From assembly GCF_000430685.1 (NCBI RefSeq), contig NZ_AUMM01000009.1, positions 35,452-99,451 of the forward strand: a stretch of DNA of 64,000 nucleotides. Direction: 5' to 3'. Every line of letters begins with the position of its first letter. Position 1 is the stretch's first letter. This stretch comes from Tuberibacillus calidus DSM 17572 (GTDB lineage Bacteria > Bacillota > Bacilli > Bacillales > Sporolactobacillaceae). Both the position numbers and the translations under genes were made by a program. The notes under the pieces are model-generated. The model was not told the DNA's origin. It worked only from the letters and a program-made list of their open reading frames with translations, and did not search any database. Below are positions 32,201 to 40,896 of this stretch, one piece after another.

Positions 32201-33787
32201 TTATTTTTCACTTAACGCTTTGTATTGTTCTCTTAATTCGCGTTTCAAAACTTTTCCGCTCGGATTTTTCGGAAGCTCATTCGTAAAGGCCACATATTTC
32301 GGCACTTTAAATGAAGAAAGCTTGGCCTTACAAAAATCGATGACATCCTTTTCTGTTAAATCGGCACCTTGCTTCGGGACGATCACCGCGGTCACCGCCT
32401 CAATCCAATACGCATCTGGAATACCAATGACGGCCACTTCCGAAACGCCAGAGAGTTTATAAATCATTTCCTCAACTTCACGACTGGAAACGTTCACCCC
32501 ACCTGTTTTGATCATATCTTTTTTGCGATCAACCACCGTAATATACCCGTCTTCATCCATCACCCCTAAATCGCCGCTGTGAAACCAGCCCCCGCGGAAG
32601 GCTTCCGCCGTTTTTTCCGGGTCATGTAAATAGCCCAACATGGTATGGGGCGTCCGGTGAACGATTTCGCCAACAACCCCACGCGGGACCTCGTTGCCAT
32701 CGTCATCGACAATTTTGGTTTGCACATTTAATGTGGGTAGACCCGCTGAACCGAGTTTTCGCAACTGATCCTCCGGTTGCAAAGCCGTTGCGAGTGGTGC
32801 GACCTCGGTTTGCCCGTAAAAATTCCAAAACTTCGCGTTCGGCAACCGCTCTGCCAACTCTTTTAAAATTTCCCGGGGCATAATCGCTGCACCGTAATAA
32901 CATTTTTCCAATGCCCGAAGATTGCGGCGGTCAAAATCCGGGTGACGAAGGAGGGCAATCCATACGGTCGGCGGAGCAAACAGCTGTGTCGCTTTTTCCT
33001 CTTCGATGGTTTTTAAAATATTGGCCGGATCCGCCCCTTCTAAAATGATGCCGCTCGCGCCAACATAAATGCTTGGTCCGAGAAATACGTGCAATTGGGC
33101 GCTATGATACAAAGGTAAAGCATGAACGAGTACATCCCCCGCCGCCATATGACCGTCGACAATACAGCTCACATACTCACTGATCAAACTTTTATGGGAG
33201 AGCATGACACCTTTCGGGCGCGATTCCGTGCCGCTCGTATACAACACGTGAGCCAAATCGTCATCGTCCAAATCCGCATCGACAAAGTCAGTCGTTTCCC
33301 CTTCTCGCGCTTTAGATAAGGCGACCCAATGATCTAGCCCTTCAACGTTTTTGTCGGCTTCCATCAAATAGCGGTGGCGAATGGGCATTCCAAGGGAAGC
33401 GCGATCAAGGACTGGGGCATATTCTTCAGAGGCAATCAGTCCGACCACTTCAGCATGGGTTAAAATGTATTGAATGTCGGCAACAGTGAGCATATAGTTG
33501 AGTGGAATCATCACTGCGCCAATCCGCGCTAAGGCAAAATTGACAATGACAAAATCCAGGCTGTTTTTGGATATGACCGCGATCATGTCTCCTTTTTTCA
33601 TGCCGTCTGCCAAAAAAGCGCGGGCCGTCTGGTTGACGACATCGTCCAATTGCGCATATGTTAAGCGTTTGTTCTTATATTTTATCGCTTCTTTTCCCGG
33701 GTACCGTTCGCGCGTCCGGAGCAGAATATCACCAAGGGTATTTCGCCTCGCTCGGTTTAATAAAATTTGTACGTCTTCCACCTTCAT
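32201..33787 (-). CDS. Fatty-acid/carboxylate-CoA ligase (AMP-binding)
   Basis: 528 residues of the ANL superfamily. ATP loop LYTSGTESRPKGVMLSH near residue 178, FYGQTE near 325, hinge VDRKKDMIKTGGVNVSSREV near 420 and the C-terminal catalytic Lys in NPSGKVLKREL. It forms acyl-AMP then acyl-CoA. The acid is not identifiable. ATG at 33787 follows GGGGGCGAAGTG. It is monocistronic and divergent from the padR-like operon. Confidence 0.9.
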   Translation of the reverse strand: MKVEDVQILLNRARRNTLGDILLRTRERYPGKEAIKYKNKRLTYAQLDDVVNQTARAFLADGMKKGDMIAVISKNSLDFVIVNFALARIGAVMIPLNYMLTVADIQYILTHAEVVGLIASEEYAPVLDRASLGMPIRHRYLMEADKNVEGLDHWVALSKAREGETTDFVDADLDDDDLAHVLYTSGTESRPKGVMLSHKSLISEYVSCIVDGHMAAGDVLVHALPLYHSAQLHVFLGPSIYVGASGIILEGADPANILKTIEEEKATQLFAPPTVWIALLRHPDFDRRNLRALEKCYYGAAIMPREILKELAERLPNAKFWNFYGQTEVAPLATALQPEDQLRKLGSAGLPTLNVQTKIVDDDGNEVPRGVVGEIVHRTPHTMLGYLHDPEKTAEAFRGGWFHSGDLGVMDEDGYITVVDRKKDMIKTGGVNVSSREVEEMIYKLSGVSEVAVIGIPDAYWIEAVTAVIVPKQGADLTEKDVIDFCKAKLSSFKVPKYVAFTNELPKNPSGKVLKRELREQYKALSEK

Positions 33788-33936
33788 CACTTCGCCCCCT
33801 ATACAATCGTATTACTATTATTTTAATTCAGAAAAGTATGGCGGGCAATTCCTTTTTGAATTATTCAGCTTAACATCAGTCTCAGATTTTAGCGAAAAAG
33901 AAGTCCCCCGAAAAGGCATTTTTCATATTTTTTATT

Positions 33937-34023
33937 TAGTACCTTGCATTATACAATACTATGTGATAAATTATATGCACAAGGTACTATTTATCAACTG
34001 GTACTGTACAATATATAGTACCA
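33937..34023. promoter_or_regulatory. Two inverted repeats, probable PadR operators
   Basis: TAGTACCTTG (33937-33946) and CAAGGTACTA (33980-33989) are perfect arms 33 bases apart; TGGTACT (33999-34005) and AGTACCA (34017-34023) form a second perfect dyad. All four share a GTACC/GGTAC core. They lie directly before the PadR-like gene. Confidence 0.6.
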
Positions 34024-34044
34024 TACAAGAACGAGGTGAAGGCT

Positions 34045-34368
34045 TTGAATGTGCAATTCAAAAAAGGGGTCTTAGAACTGTGTGTGCTTGTCTTACTTAA
34101 CAAACAAGACCGGTACGGCTATGAATTGGTACAAAAAATTTCGGACCAAATCGAAATCTCCGAAGGCACCGTCTATCCCCTCCTCAGACGGCTGACTAAG
34201 GAAGAATATTTTACGACGTATTTAAAAGAATCCACCGAAGGGCCATCGCGGAAGTATTACAAGTTAACCGAAAAAGGCCGGAGATATCTTGACCAGCTGC
34301 TCCGTGATTGGGAAGCGTTCACAAACGGTGTCAATCAATTGATTAAAGAAGGTGTTAAAAGTGACTAA
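34045..34368 (+). CDS. PadR family transcriptional regulator
   Basis: 107 residues of PadR family s1: VLELCVLVLLNKQDRYGYEL, SEGTVYPLLRRLTKEEY and GPSRKYYKLTEKGRRYL (wing). TTG at 34045 is 6 bases after GAGGTG. It overlaps the HAAS-domain gene by 8 bases. PadR/HAAS/DUF4097 operons are a standard Firmicutes arrangement linked to envelope stress; the signal is unknown. Confidence 0.9.
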   Translation: MNVQFKKGVLELCVLVLLNKQDRYGYELVQKISDQIEISEGTVYPLLRRLTKEEYFTTYLKESTEGPSRKYYKLTEKGRRYLDQLLRDWEAFTNGVNQLIKEGVKSD

Positions 34369-34924
34369 AGATCAATTTTTATCCGAATTGGATAAGAGAC
34401 TGAAGGGATTTTCTTACAGAGAACGCCAGGATATCTTGATGGATTACGAAGAGCACTTTGCCATTGGGCTTGCGGAAGGCAAAACCGAAGAAGAAATCGC
34501 GGAAAGACTTGGATCGCCGAGCCAGATCGCTAAAGAAATGATGGCGACATACCATTTGGAAAAAGTCGACCATCATTTAACCGCGGGGAATATCATAAGA
34601 GCGGTGTGGGCGGTCATCGGACTGGGGTTTTTCAATATCGTCATCGTCCTCGGCCCATTTATCGCATTGGCAAGTATTATTATCAGCCTGTGGGCCGTCA
34701 GCGTAAGCTTTACCCTGTCACCGCTCATGTTTTTAGTGGGGATCATCATCCACCCAAACCATTTTCTTCTATTTGATTTATTTTCCTGCATCGCTTTATG
34801 TGGCATCGGCATTTTAATCGGCATCGGCATGTACTATGTGACCAAAGCCGTCGCCCTCGGTTTTATCCGCTATTTAAAATACAACGCGTCGTTAGTTAAA
34901 GGGGGATTAAAGCGTGAATCCTAA
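34361..34924 (+). CDS. HAAS-domain (DUF1700) membrane protein
   Basis: 187 residues. An N-terminal HAAS helical domain (KDQFLSELDKRLKGFSYRER, LGSPSQIAKEM) is followed by three to four membrane helices from residue 75. GTG at 34361 lies 8 bases after GAAGG and inside the padR 3' end. It overlaps the next gene by 11 bases. HAAS domains accompany PadR regulators and are thought to pass a signal. Confidence 0.87.
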   Translation: MTKDQFLSELDKRLKGFSYRERQDILMDYEEHFAIGLAEGKTEEEIAERLGSPSQIAKEMMATYHLEKVDHHLTAGNIIRAVWAVIGLGFFNIVIVLGPFIALASIIISLWAVSVSFTLSPLMFLVGIIIHPNHFLLFDLFSCIALCGIGILIGIGMYYVTKAVALGFIRYLKYNASLVKGGLKRES

Positions 34925-35720
34925 AATAAAAAAATTGATGATTGCCGCCATCCTTTTAATCGTTATTGGCGGGATCGGTTGCCTATTTACTTTTTCGCAA
35001 TTAAAGAGTTCGGCTGTGACCAAAAAAAAGGTTATCACCGAAAACTTTTCCAACGTTGAGATAGATAGCGACAACTCTCATATTAATATTTTGCCTGCTG
35101 AAGGAAAAGAGGCCATGGTGGAACTGACAGGTCAGCCTGAAAAGGGCGGTGACTATACCTTTAAAACCGAAGTTATCGGGTCAACCTTGTCTGTCAAGCT
35201 GAGAGAGGATCATTTTGAATTTCCCATTTTCTATCACATCACGCACGACACTGCGCTGAAAGTTTATTTGCCTGAGAAAGAATATAACAAAATGGTGATT
35301 AAAAATAAGAACGGAAAAATAAAGCTGGAGGGAACGAACACGGACCATTTGGACATCACCGCTCATAACGGCATGATCGAAGCGAAAAACATCCGTTCAA
35401 TGGATGTTCTTGCAGAAACGAATAACGGCAAAATCATGTTGGAGGATGTCAGCGGCAAAATAACAGGGGAAACCCATAATGGAGAAATCATGCTCATCAC
35501 GAACACTTTAGAACGTTCTCTTGATCTTTCAAGCTTTAACGGACGCATCATCGTAAAAACAAAAAAATACCCGGAAAACGTGAGATTTAGTACCCACGTC
35601 GACAATGGTGACATCAATATTTTAAACCAATTTGATGATGATCCGATCTTTGGTGACGGTGACCACTTAATTAAACTGTATACCCATAACGGCAGGATTA
35701 AAGTTGAAAAGATCAAATAA
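34914..35720 (+). CDS. DUF4097 beta-helix membrane-anchored protein
   Basis: 268 residues. One N-terminal transmembrane helix (KLMIAAILLIVIGGIGCLF) is followed by a beta-solenoid with repeated NG turns (NKNGKIKLEG, AHNGMIEAKN, TNNGKIMLED, THNGEIMLI, SFNGRIIV, THNGRIKV), as in the DUF4097/adhesin-like family. GTG at 34914 follows GGGGG. Third gene of the PadR operon; the extracytoplasmic domain may be the sensor or effector. Confidence 0.87.
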   Translation: MNPKIKKLMIAAILLIVIGGIGCLFTFSQLKSSAVTKKKVITENFSNVEIDSDNSHINILPAEGKEAMVELTGQPEKGGDYTFKTEVIGSTLSVKLREDHFEFPIFYHITHDTALKVYLPEKEYNKMVIKNKNGKIKLEGTNTDHLDITAHNGMIEAKNIRSMDVLAETNNGKIMLEDVSGKITGETHNGEIMLITNTLERSLDLSSFNGRIIVKTKKYPENVRFSTHVDNGDINILNQFDDDPIFGDGDHLIKLYTHNGRIKVEKIK

Positions 35721-35731
35721 ATTGAGTCAAG

Positions 35732-35770
35732 AAGAGAGCCGGACCACGTTTATGGACCAGGCTCTCTTTA
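35732..35770. terminator. Bidirectional terminator after the PadR operon
   Basis: AAGAGAGCC (35732-35740) and GGCTCTCTT (35760-35768) enclose an inner CCA/TGG stem. It also serves the convergent Nudix gene. Confidence 0.8.
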
Positions 35771-35774
35771 CATT

Positions 35775-36182
35775 TCAAAAACAAACATAAAAAGGATGAA
35801 GCGTTTCATTTAAGACATATTCGATTCTTTGCTTAAAGTTTTTATATTGGACCATTTCTAATGCCACAGGGACTGGAAAGAAACCGACGTCTAAACTTTC
35901 CGGACTTGTCTTAGGCTCCCCGCCAACAACTTTTCCGAGAAACAATGTATTGACTATTGAGCCCGTGACATTTTGGAAAATCCCGCAAAACTTTATAATT
36001 TCAATATCAATCCCCGATTCTTCCTTTGTTTCTCTAATGGCGGCGTCTTTTAACGATTCGCCCTCTTCCACTTGACCGCCCGGCATTTCCCATCCTCTTT
36101 TCGGTCCTCTAATTAATAAAATTTCATTTTGATCATTTAAAACGACTGCGGCGGCTGAAACGATATGTTTTGGCGGTACCAT
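35775..36182 (-). CDS. Nudix hydrolase
   Basis: 135 residues. The Nudix box begins GGQVEEGESLKDAA and ends RETKEESGI (about residues 36-58), with all metal-binding Glu residues. Substrate unknown, a nucleoside diphosphate derivative. ATG at 36182 is 8 bases from GGAG. Confidence 0.9.
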   Translation of the reverse strand: MVPPKHIVSAAAVVLNDQNEILLIRGPKRGWEMPGGQVEEGESLKDAAIRETKEESGIDIEIIKFCGIFQNVTGSIVNTLFLGKVVGGEPKTSPESLDVGFFPVPVALEMVQYKNFKQRIEYVLNETLHPFYVCF

Positions 36183-36339
36183 GGCATCCACTCCTATGAA
36201 GTTCTCTTTCGTTCAGGCGATGTATTGGCAATTCCTTACGTTTATTAGACGATGAAAAATAATTTAAGTTTCACTTTTAAACGGAAGTTTCAGAAAACAT
36301 ATGGTAAAATAGAGAAAAACATGAAAAAGGGGCCTTTCG

Positions 36340-36534
36340 GTGAAAAGGAATAATACTTTCGGACTGGTGTCGTCGTTGGTCGTGTTGATCGGATTTCCGG
36401 TTATTTTTCTGATCGTTTCTTTCGTGACGGGAAACTGGCGGTTTTTTCTTTATAGTCTCTTCCCCTCGTTTCTCGCTGGATTTTCAACCTTCGTTGTCAC
36501 CAAGCAGCAAATAAAAAAAGAAAAAGTCAGTTAA
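36340..36534 (+). CDS. Small two-helix membrane protein
   Basis: 64 residues with two membrane helices (LVSSLVVLIGFPVIFLIVSF and FLYSLFPSFLAGFSTFVV) and a basic tail. GTG at 36340 lies 7 bases after GGGG. Its 3' end and terminator are duplicated at 37914-38026, beyond the CPBP cassette. Function unknown. Confidence 0.65.
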   Translation: MKRNNTFGLVSSLVVLIGFPVIFLIVSFVTGNWRFFLYSLFPSFLAGFSTFVVTKQQIKKEKVS

Positions 36535-36578
36535 AAAGCCTCCAAACGGAGGCTTTTGCCATCATTTATTCAACAATG
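36466..36578. repeat. 113-bp direct repeat, left copy
   Basis: 111 of 113 bases match 37914-38026. It covers the last 23 codons of the small membrane protein gene plus its terminator. Confidence 0.9.
36535..36557. terminator. Terminator after the small membrane protein gene
   Basis: AAAAAGCCTCC-AAAC-GGAGGCTTTT, a near-perfect bidirectional stem. An identical copy is at 37981-38005 after the acyl-CoA ligase gene. Confidence 0.85.
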
Positions 36579-36764
36579 GGAGTTTCCCCTCCGCAAAGCC
36601 GTACGCCTCGGCTGGGTCTTCCATCATTTGTAATCGGATGATCGCCTTTATCGTTGCCAAACGTGAAAAAAGAGTTAAGGACCATGCAAAAGACCGAATT
36701 TTAATGATGTTCTGTGAAGATTCATCGCATTGCTAAAAAACAAAAATGTCTTGTCGTAGTATCG
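36579..36764. other. Left flank of the CPBP cassette
   Basis: From 36579 to about 36655 it resembles, more loosely, 38027-38110 (CGGCTGG, CCATCATT, GGATGATC), which includes the 3' end of the acyl-CoA ligase gene. So the duplication was longer and its outer part has decayed. No ORF. Confidence 0.45.
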
Positions 36765-37610
36765 TTATGTGATTGGTAAGATTCCATGAATTTTGGACTT
36801 TTTCAAGTAAATAACAAAAATAATAAAAGATATGACGAACATTATCAACCCTACCCAGCCTGTAGCCTTAAACTGATCGACGGTAAAAGGATCGTTACTG
36901 TTTCCACCGGAGGTAAATATCTGTAACACTACATTGATAACATTATAAATGGCATGAAAGGATATTGAAATAAGCAGCGATTGATATTTTATAAATAGGA
37001 TCGATAAGATAATGCCACCTATAAACATATCAAGGAACTCGGGACTGAGGTGCATAATAGAAAATAGAATTGAAGAAAATACTATACCTTTCTTTACTCC
37101 CCACCTTAAAGCCCAAGATTGCATGATTAACCCTCTAAAGAAAATTTCTTCAACAAATGGCGCGATCAATACCGCAACAATAGTGTCAAAAATGAATTCA
37201 ATAGATGATTCCTCTTTAACTGGAGGATTGTCGATATCATTGAAATTGGAATCAATTAAAGAATAACCTTCAAGTAAAAACAAGGTGGCTGCTGTTGAAA
37301 TAACTAATACTTTTACTAAAAACACAAGGCCAATGATTTCCCAAATATTAAACGCCTTCTTTATTTTCACGAGGCCTTTTAAGGTAATATTATTTTTTTT
37401 CATTACACGTAAGCAAGCCATATACAGAAGAATATAGATGGCGGTGATCGTTATAAATCTATAGCTTGGGTCATTTAAATTCAATAAATTACCGTTTAAT
37501 TTCAACATCATGATATAAATCAATGGTATACCAATAACCAAGACCAAAAGAAAATATCTCAAGTGAACATTTTTTATACTTCCATTTGAACCAGAATCGT
37601 GAGTATTCAC
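36765..37610 (-). CDS. CPBP family intramembrane metalloprotease
   Basis: 281 residues, about eight membrane helices. The CPBP (Abi) motifs are present: EEIFFRGLIMQSW near residue 160, a second motif FSIMHLSPEFLD and HAIYNVINVV. These are Rce1-like proteases, some of which give immunity to bacteriocins. GTG at 37610 follows GGCGGTG. Codon use is AT-rich, unlike its neighbours, and the gene lies between 113-bp direct repeats, both signs of acquisition. Confidence 0.88.
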   Translation of the reverse strand: MNTHDSGSNGSIKNVHLRYFLLVLVIGIPLIYIMMLKLNGNLLNLNDPSYRFITITAIYILLYMACLRVMKKNNITLKGLVKIKKAFNIWEIIGLVFLVKVLVISTAATLFLLEGYSLIDSNFNDIDNPPVKEESSIEFIFDTIVAVLIAPFVEEIFFRGLIMQSWALRWGVKKGIVFSSILFSIMHLSPEFLDMFIGGIILSILFIKYQSLLISISFHAIYNVINVVLQIFTSGGNSNDPFTVDQFKATGWVGLIMFVISFIIFVIYLKKSKIHGILPIT

Positions 37611-37913
37611 ATTTTCACCGCCTATATTGCAGCTAATATTAATTTTGACCTTTGAGGTGAATTTGTTGACCCATTTTTTCTATTTGATCCCTTTACCTGT
37701 TCTTTAAGTTTTATGTGTGTTTTCATAAAATCTAAAAGCGATTCCTTTATTTCAAGAAAAGCAATGGTATCGCTTTTAACCAATTTAATAGGATGAATAA
37801 TCTTGATCCTTTACAGCTGCTGATAATAATGTTACATACTTATTTATAAATTTAAAAGATAAACTACTTTTATCGACAAGTATTAAAATTGATAAACTGG
37901 TAAATCCTGATAT
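37611..37913. other. AT-rich region upstream of the CPBP gene
   Basis: No ORF supported; AT-rich sequence of the acquired cassette, probably holding the CPBP promoter. Confidence 0.35.
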
Positions 37914-37982
37914 TCGTTTCTCGCTAGATTTTCAACCTTCGTTGTCACCAAGCAGCAAATAAAAAAAGAAAAAGTCAGTTAA
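37914..37982 (+). pseudogene. Duplicated 3' end of the small membrane protein gene
   Basis: The last 23 codons of the gene at 36340-36534, including the stop, without a 5' part or start. It is part of the right copy of the 113-bp direct repeat. Confidence 0.85.
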
Positions 37983-38026
37983 AAAGCCTCCAAACGGAGG
38001 CTTTTGCCATCATTTATTCGACAATG
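37914..38026. repeat. 113-bp direct repeat, right copy
   Basis: Matches 36466-36578 with two differences. Includes the GCCTCC/GGAGGC terminator at 37981-38005, which also ends the acyl-CoA ligase transcript. Confidence 0.9.
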
Positions 38027-38079
38027 AGAGGATTCCCCCCCACACCACGCCGTGCGCATCGGCTGGCTTAAGCCATCAT

Positions 38080-39690
38080 TCATTCAGTAATGGGATGATC
38101 TTGCAGCTGCTCGCGGAGTTTTGCTTTTAAAAACTTGCCGACAGAAGTTTTCGGAATTTCATCCATAAACACGACATCATCGGGAATCCACCATTTGGCA
38201 AATTGCGGCCGCAGAAATTCCAGCAGTTCCTCTTTCGTGACATGTGCACCAGGTTTTAAAACCACGCAGGCGACCGGTCGCTCTTGCCATTTCGGATGCG
38301 GCACGCCGACAACGGCTGCTTCGAATACATCCTCATGAGCCATTAAGGCATTTTCCAAGTCAATTGATGAAATCCATTCCCCGCCGCTTTTGATCAAGTC
38401 TTTCGTGCGGTCGGCAATCTTTATGACACCTTCTTCATCGATCGTGACGATATCCCCGGTATGAAGCCATCCATCTTTGAAAGCTTCTTTCGTCCGTTCG
38501 TCTTGATAATAAGAATCGGCAATCCAAGGTCCGCGCACAAGAAGTTCACCCATTTCCTGACCATTCCATGCAACTTCCCCTTGGTCGTTAACCACTTTTA
38601 TTTCAAGACCCGGTACGACATAGCCGATACAAGCGCGTATGCGCAGCTTTTCATCCTCCGGCAAATCTTGTTGATAAGACTTTAAGCGGGAATACGTGAC
38701 CAATGGCGTCGTTTCGGTCATCCCGTAAGCACAAATAAATGGAATCTTGTACTTCGTCTCGAATGCCCGAATGAGCGCCATCGGAGCCGAGCTTCCGCCG
38801 CAGATAATCGCGCGCAAGGACGAGAAATCATATTTATCGCTATTTTCCTCCAGCACTTTTAAAAGGCCTAGCCAAATCGTCGGCACCCCCGCAGTTAATG
38901 TCACCTTCTCCGAAGAAATGAGTTCCGCTAAAATTTCCGGGGTAAAACGCGGACCTGGCAGCACTTGCGTCGTGCCAAACCACGTCGCCGCAAACGGTAT
39001 ACCCCATGCGTTAACATGAAACATCGGAACGACCGGCATGCACACATCCGACTCCGAAAGCGCCCCTGTGTCGGCAAGGCCAAAAGCTAAGCTGTGTAGA
39101 GTAATCCCGCGATGCGTATAGACGACACCCTTCGGCAGGCCGGTTGTGGCAGACGTGTAGCACATGCCAGCCGGGTCATTTTCATCTAGCTCCGGATAGA
39201 CATAATGCGGGTCCCCTTCACCCAAAAGCGTTTCATACGAATGGGCAGGAGCGAGTGTCGTTTCCGGAAGCGGGTCATCGGTGAGGATAATAAACATTTC
39301 TACAGTGGTTAACTTATTTTTCACCGCTTCAATCAAAGGCAGAAAATCAGGGTCAATAAGGAGCACTTTATCTTCTGCATGATTGATAATGTGGACGATG
39401 TGTTCCGGAGAGAGCCGCACATTAATCGTATGTAAAACCGCTCCCATACACGGTACAGCAAAATAAGCTTCCAAGTGGCGATGATCGTTCCAAGCAAGCG
39501 TTCCAACCCGATCCCCTTTTTGAACGCCATATTTTTCTAAAATACTCGATAACCGCCGCGTCCGCTCAGCCATTTCCCGGTAGGTGTACCGCTTCATTCC
39601 TGCATGTGTCCGCGATACGATCGGTTTTTTCGGAAAATATTTTTCCGCCCGTTCGAGCATTTGTGTTAGGGTTAAAGCCGTATTCATCAT
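38080..39690 (-). CDS. Fatty acyl-CoA ligase (AlkK-like)
   Basis: 536 residues. MCYTSATTGLPKGVVYTHRG near residue 180 is the ATP loop (SAT instead of SGT), YGMTETTPLV near 330, hinge IADRTKDLIKSGGEWISSID near 430, and catalytic Lys in TSVGKFLKAKL. The family activates medium- to long-chain acids. ATG at 39690 is 7 bases after GGGGG. Last gene of an operon with a CoA-transferase and an acyl-CoA dehydrogenase. Confidence 0.92.
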   Translation of the reverse strand: MMNTALTLTQMLERAEKYFPKKPIVSRTHAGMKRYTYREMAERTRRLSSILEKYGVQKGDRVGTLAWNDHRHLEAYFAVPCMGAVLHTINVRLSPEHIVHIINHAEDKVLLIDPDFLPLIEAVKNKLTTVEMFIILTDDPLPETTLAPAHSYETLLGEGDPHYVYPELDENDPAGMCYTSATTGLPKGVVYTHRGITLHSLAFGLADTGALSESDVCMPVVPMFHVNAWGIPFAATWFGTTQVLPGPRFTPEILAELISSEKVTLTAGVPTIWLGLLKVLEENSDKYDFSSLRAIICGGSSAPMALIRAFETKYKIPFICAYGMTETTPLVTYSRLKSYQQDLPEDEKLRIRACIGYVVPGLEIKVVNDQGEVAWNGQEMGELLVRGPWIADSYYQDERTKEAFKDGWLHTGDIVTIDEEGVIKIADRTKDLIKSGGEWISSIDLENALMAHEDVFEAAVVGVPHPKWQERPVACVVLKPGAHVTKEELLEFLRPQFAKWWIPDDVVFMDEIPKTSVGKFLKAKLREQLQDHPITE

Positions 39691-39724
39691 AGGAATTCCC
39701 CCGATTCATTTTTAAAATATGTTT

Positions 39725-40843
39725 CTAAACAATAGTGCCCTTGTTCCTAAGCGCTAGAATGTCATCATCGCTTAATCCCAGAACACTACGCAACACGTCA
39801 TCGGTATGTTCACCAATTTTTGTGATAACCTCAGGTGTTAGTTTCACCGCAACAAAGGTTGAGACAAAAGGTTTTTGTTCCACCTCCTTGACCAACCCCC
39901 GCTCCCGAACATAGGAACTGCGGGCTGCTTCTTGCACCCCCAAAACCGGAAATAAACAAGCATCAGCTTCCAGTCCAAGCTGTATCCATTCTGCTTGCGT
40001 GCGGCTTCGAAACAGCGCTTTCATTTCTTCGTAAATCGGCAAATGGACGGAAAGCCTGTCCGGGTATGCGGCAACCCATTCCGGTCGCTCCACCGCTTGG
40101 CAAAAATTTTTCCAGAACTTCTGCTCGAGAGCGCTTAGCGTCATGTGGCGGCCGTCTTTTGTTTCGTATATGTGGTAGTTGACGATATTTCCTGCAAGTT
40201 CCGGTATACCGCGGCTATTTCCGGTTAGGCTGGCATTCATCACATGGGTGGGTAATAAAGAAAATACGGCATCCATTAGTGACAAATCGACAAAAGCGCC
40301 GCAACCGCTTTTTTCTCTTTGATAGAGGGCACCGGCGACGGCTTCGCTCGCGACAATTCCACCGATGAGATCCGCCAGTTGCAGCGATGGGTGAACCGGC
40401 GAGCCGTCCTCATTTCTAAATTGACCGAGCACCCCGCTTAGTCCTAAGTAATTTAAATCATGGCTAGCAAGTTGCGCCCACGCTCCGCTCTGCCCAAAGC
40501 CAGAAATCGACACATAAATGATTTTTTCATTAACCTTTTTGCAAGTCTCATAATCTAAGCCTAATTTTTTCATCACGCCCGGTCGGAAGCTTTCAAGAAC
40601 GACGTCGACATGCCGGACCAAATCCAAGGCGAGTTTCCGGCCGCCATCGCTTTTCAAATTGATGGCGATGCATTTTTTGTTGCGGTTATTCGCCGAAAAA
40701 ACCGCTTGACCGAAGGCCCTTGCCGGGTCGCCAGTTAATGGCTCAACCTTTATGACTTCTGCCCCGCGGTCTGTGAGCCTGAGTGAAGCAAACGGCCCAG
40801 GTAAATACTGCGTAAAATCTATGATACGAATACCTTCGAACAA
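39725..40843 (-). CDS. CaiB/BaiF family CoA-transferase
   Basis: 372 residues. FEGIRIIDFTQYLPGPFASL, GAEVIKVEPLTGDPAR, FRPGVMKKLGLDYE and the region of the catalytic Asp (ASHDLNYLGLSG near residue 130) identify a class III CoA-transferase. Substrate pair unknown. The start at 40843 follows GGGGAGGG. It lies between acyl-CoA dehydrogenase and acyl-CoA ligase genes, so a role in carboxylate activation or racemisation is likely. Confidence 0.9.
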   Translation of the reverse strand: MFEGIRIIDFTQYLPGPFASLRLTDRGAEVIKVEPLTGDPARAFGQAVFSANNRNKKCIAINLKSDGGRKLALDLVRHVDVVLESFRPGVMKKLGLDYETCKKVNEKIIYVSISGFGQSGAWAQLASHDLNYLGLSGVLGQFRNEDGSPVHPSLQLADLIGGIVASEAVAGALYQREKSGCGAFVDLSLMDAVFSLLPTHVMNASLTGNSRGIPELAGNIVNYHIYETKDGRHMTLSALEQKFWKNFCQAVERPEWVAAYPDRLSVHLPIYEEMKALFRSRTQAEWIQLGLEADACLFPVLGVQEAARSSYVRERGLVKEVEQKPFVSTFVAVKLTPEVITKIGEHTDDVLRSVLGLSDDDILALRNKGTIV

Positions 40844-40896
40844 AAACGACCCTCCCCTTTTCTATAGCGTGCCGATTACTCTAAATCTATTAATTT

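Noticed and set aside
36579..36764. Possible second gene within the CPBP cassette
   Set aside because: All frames are short or interrupted; the sequence instead resembles the decayed flank of the acyl-CoA ligase gene.
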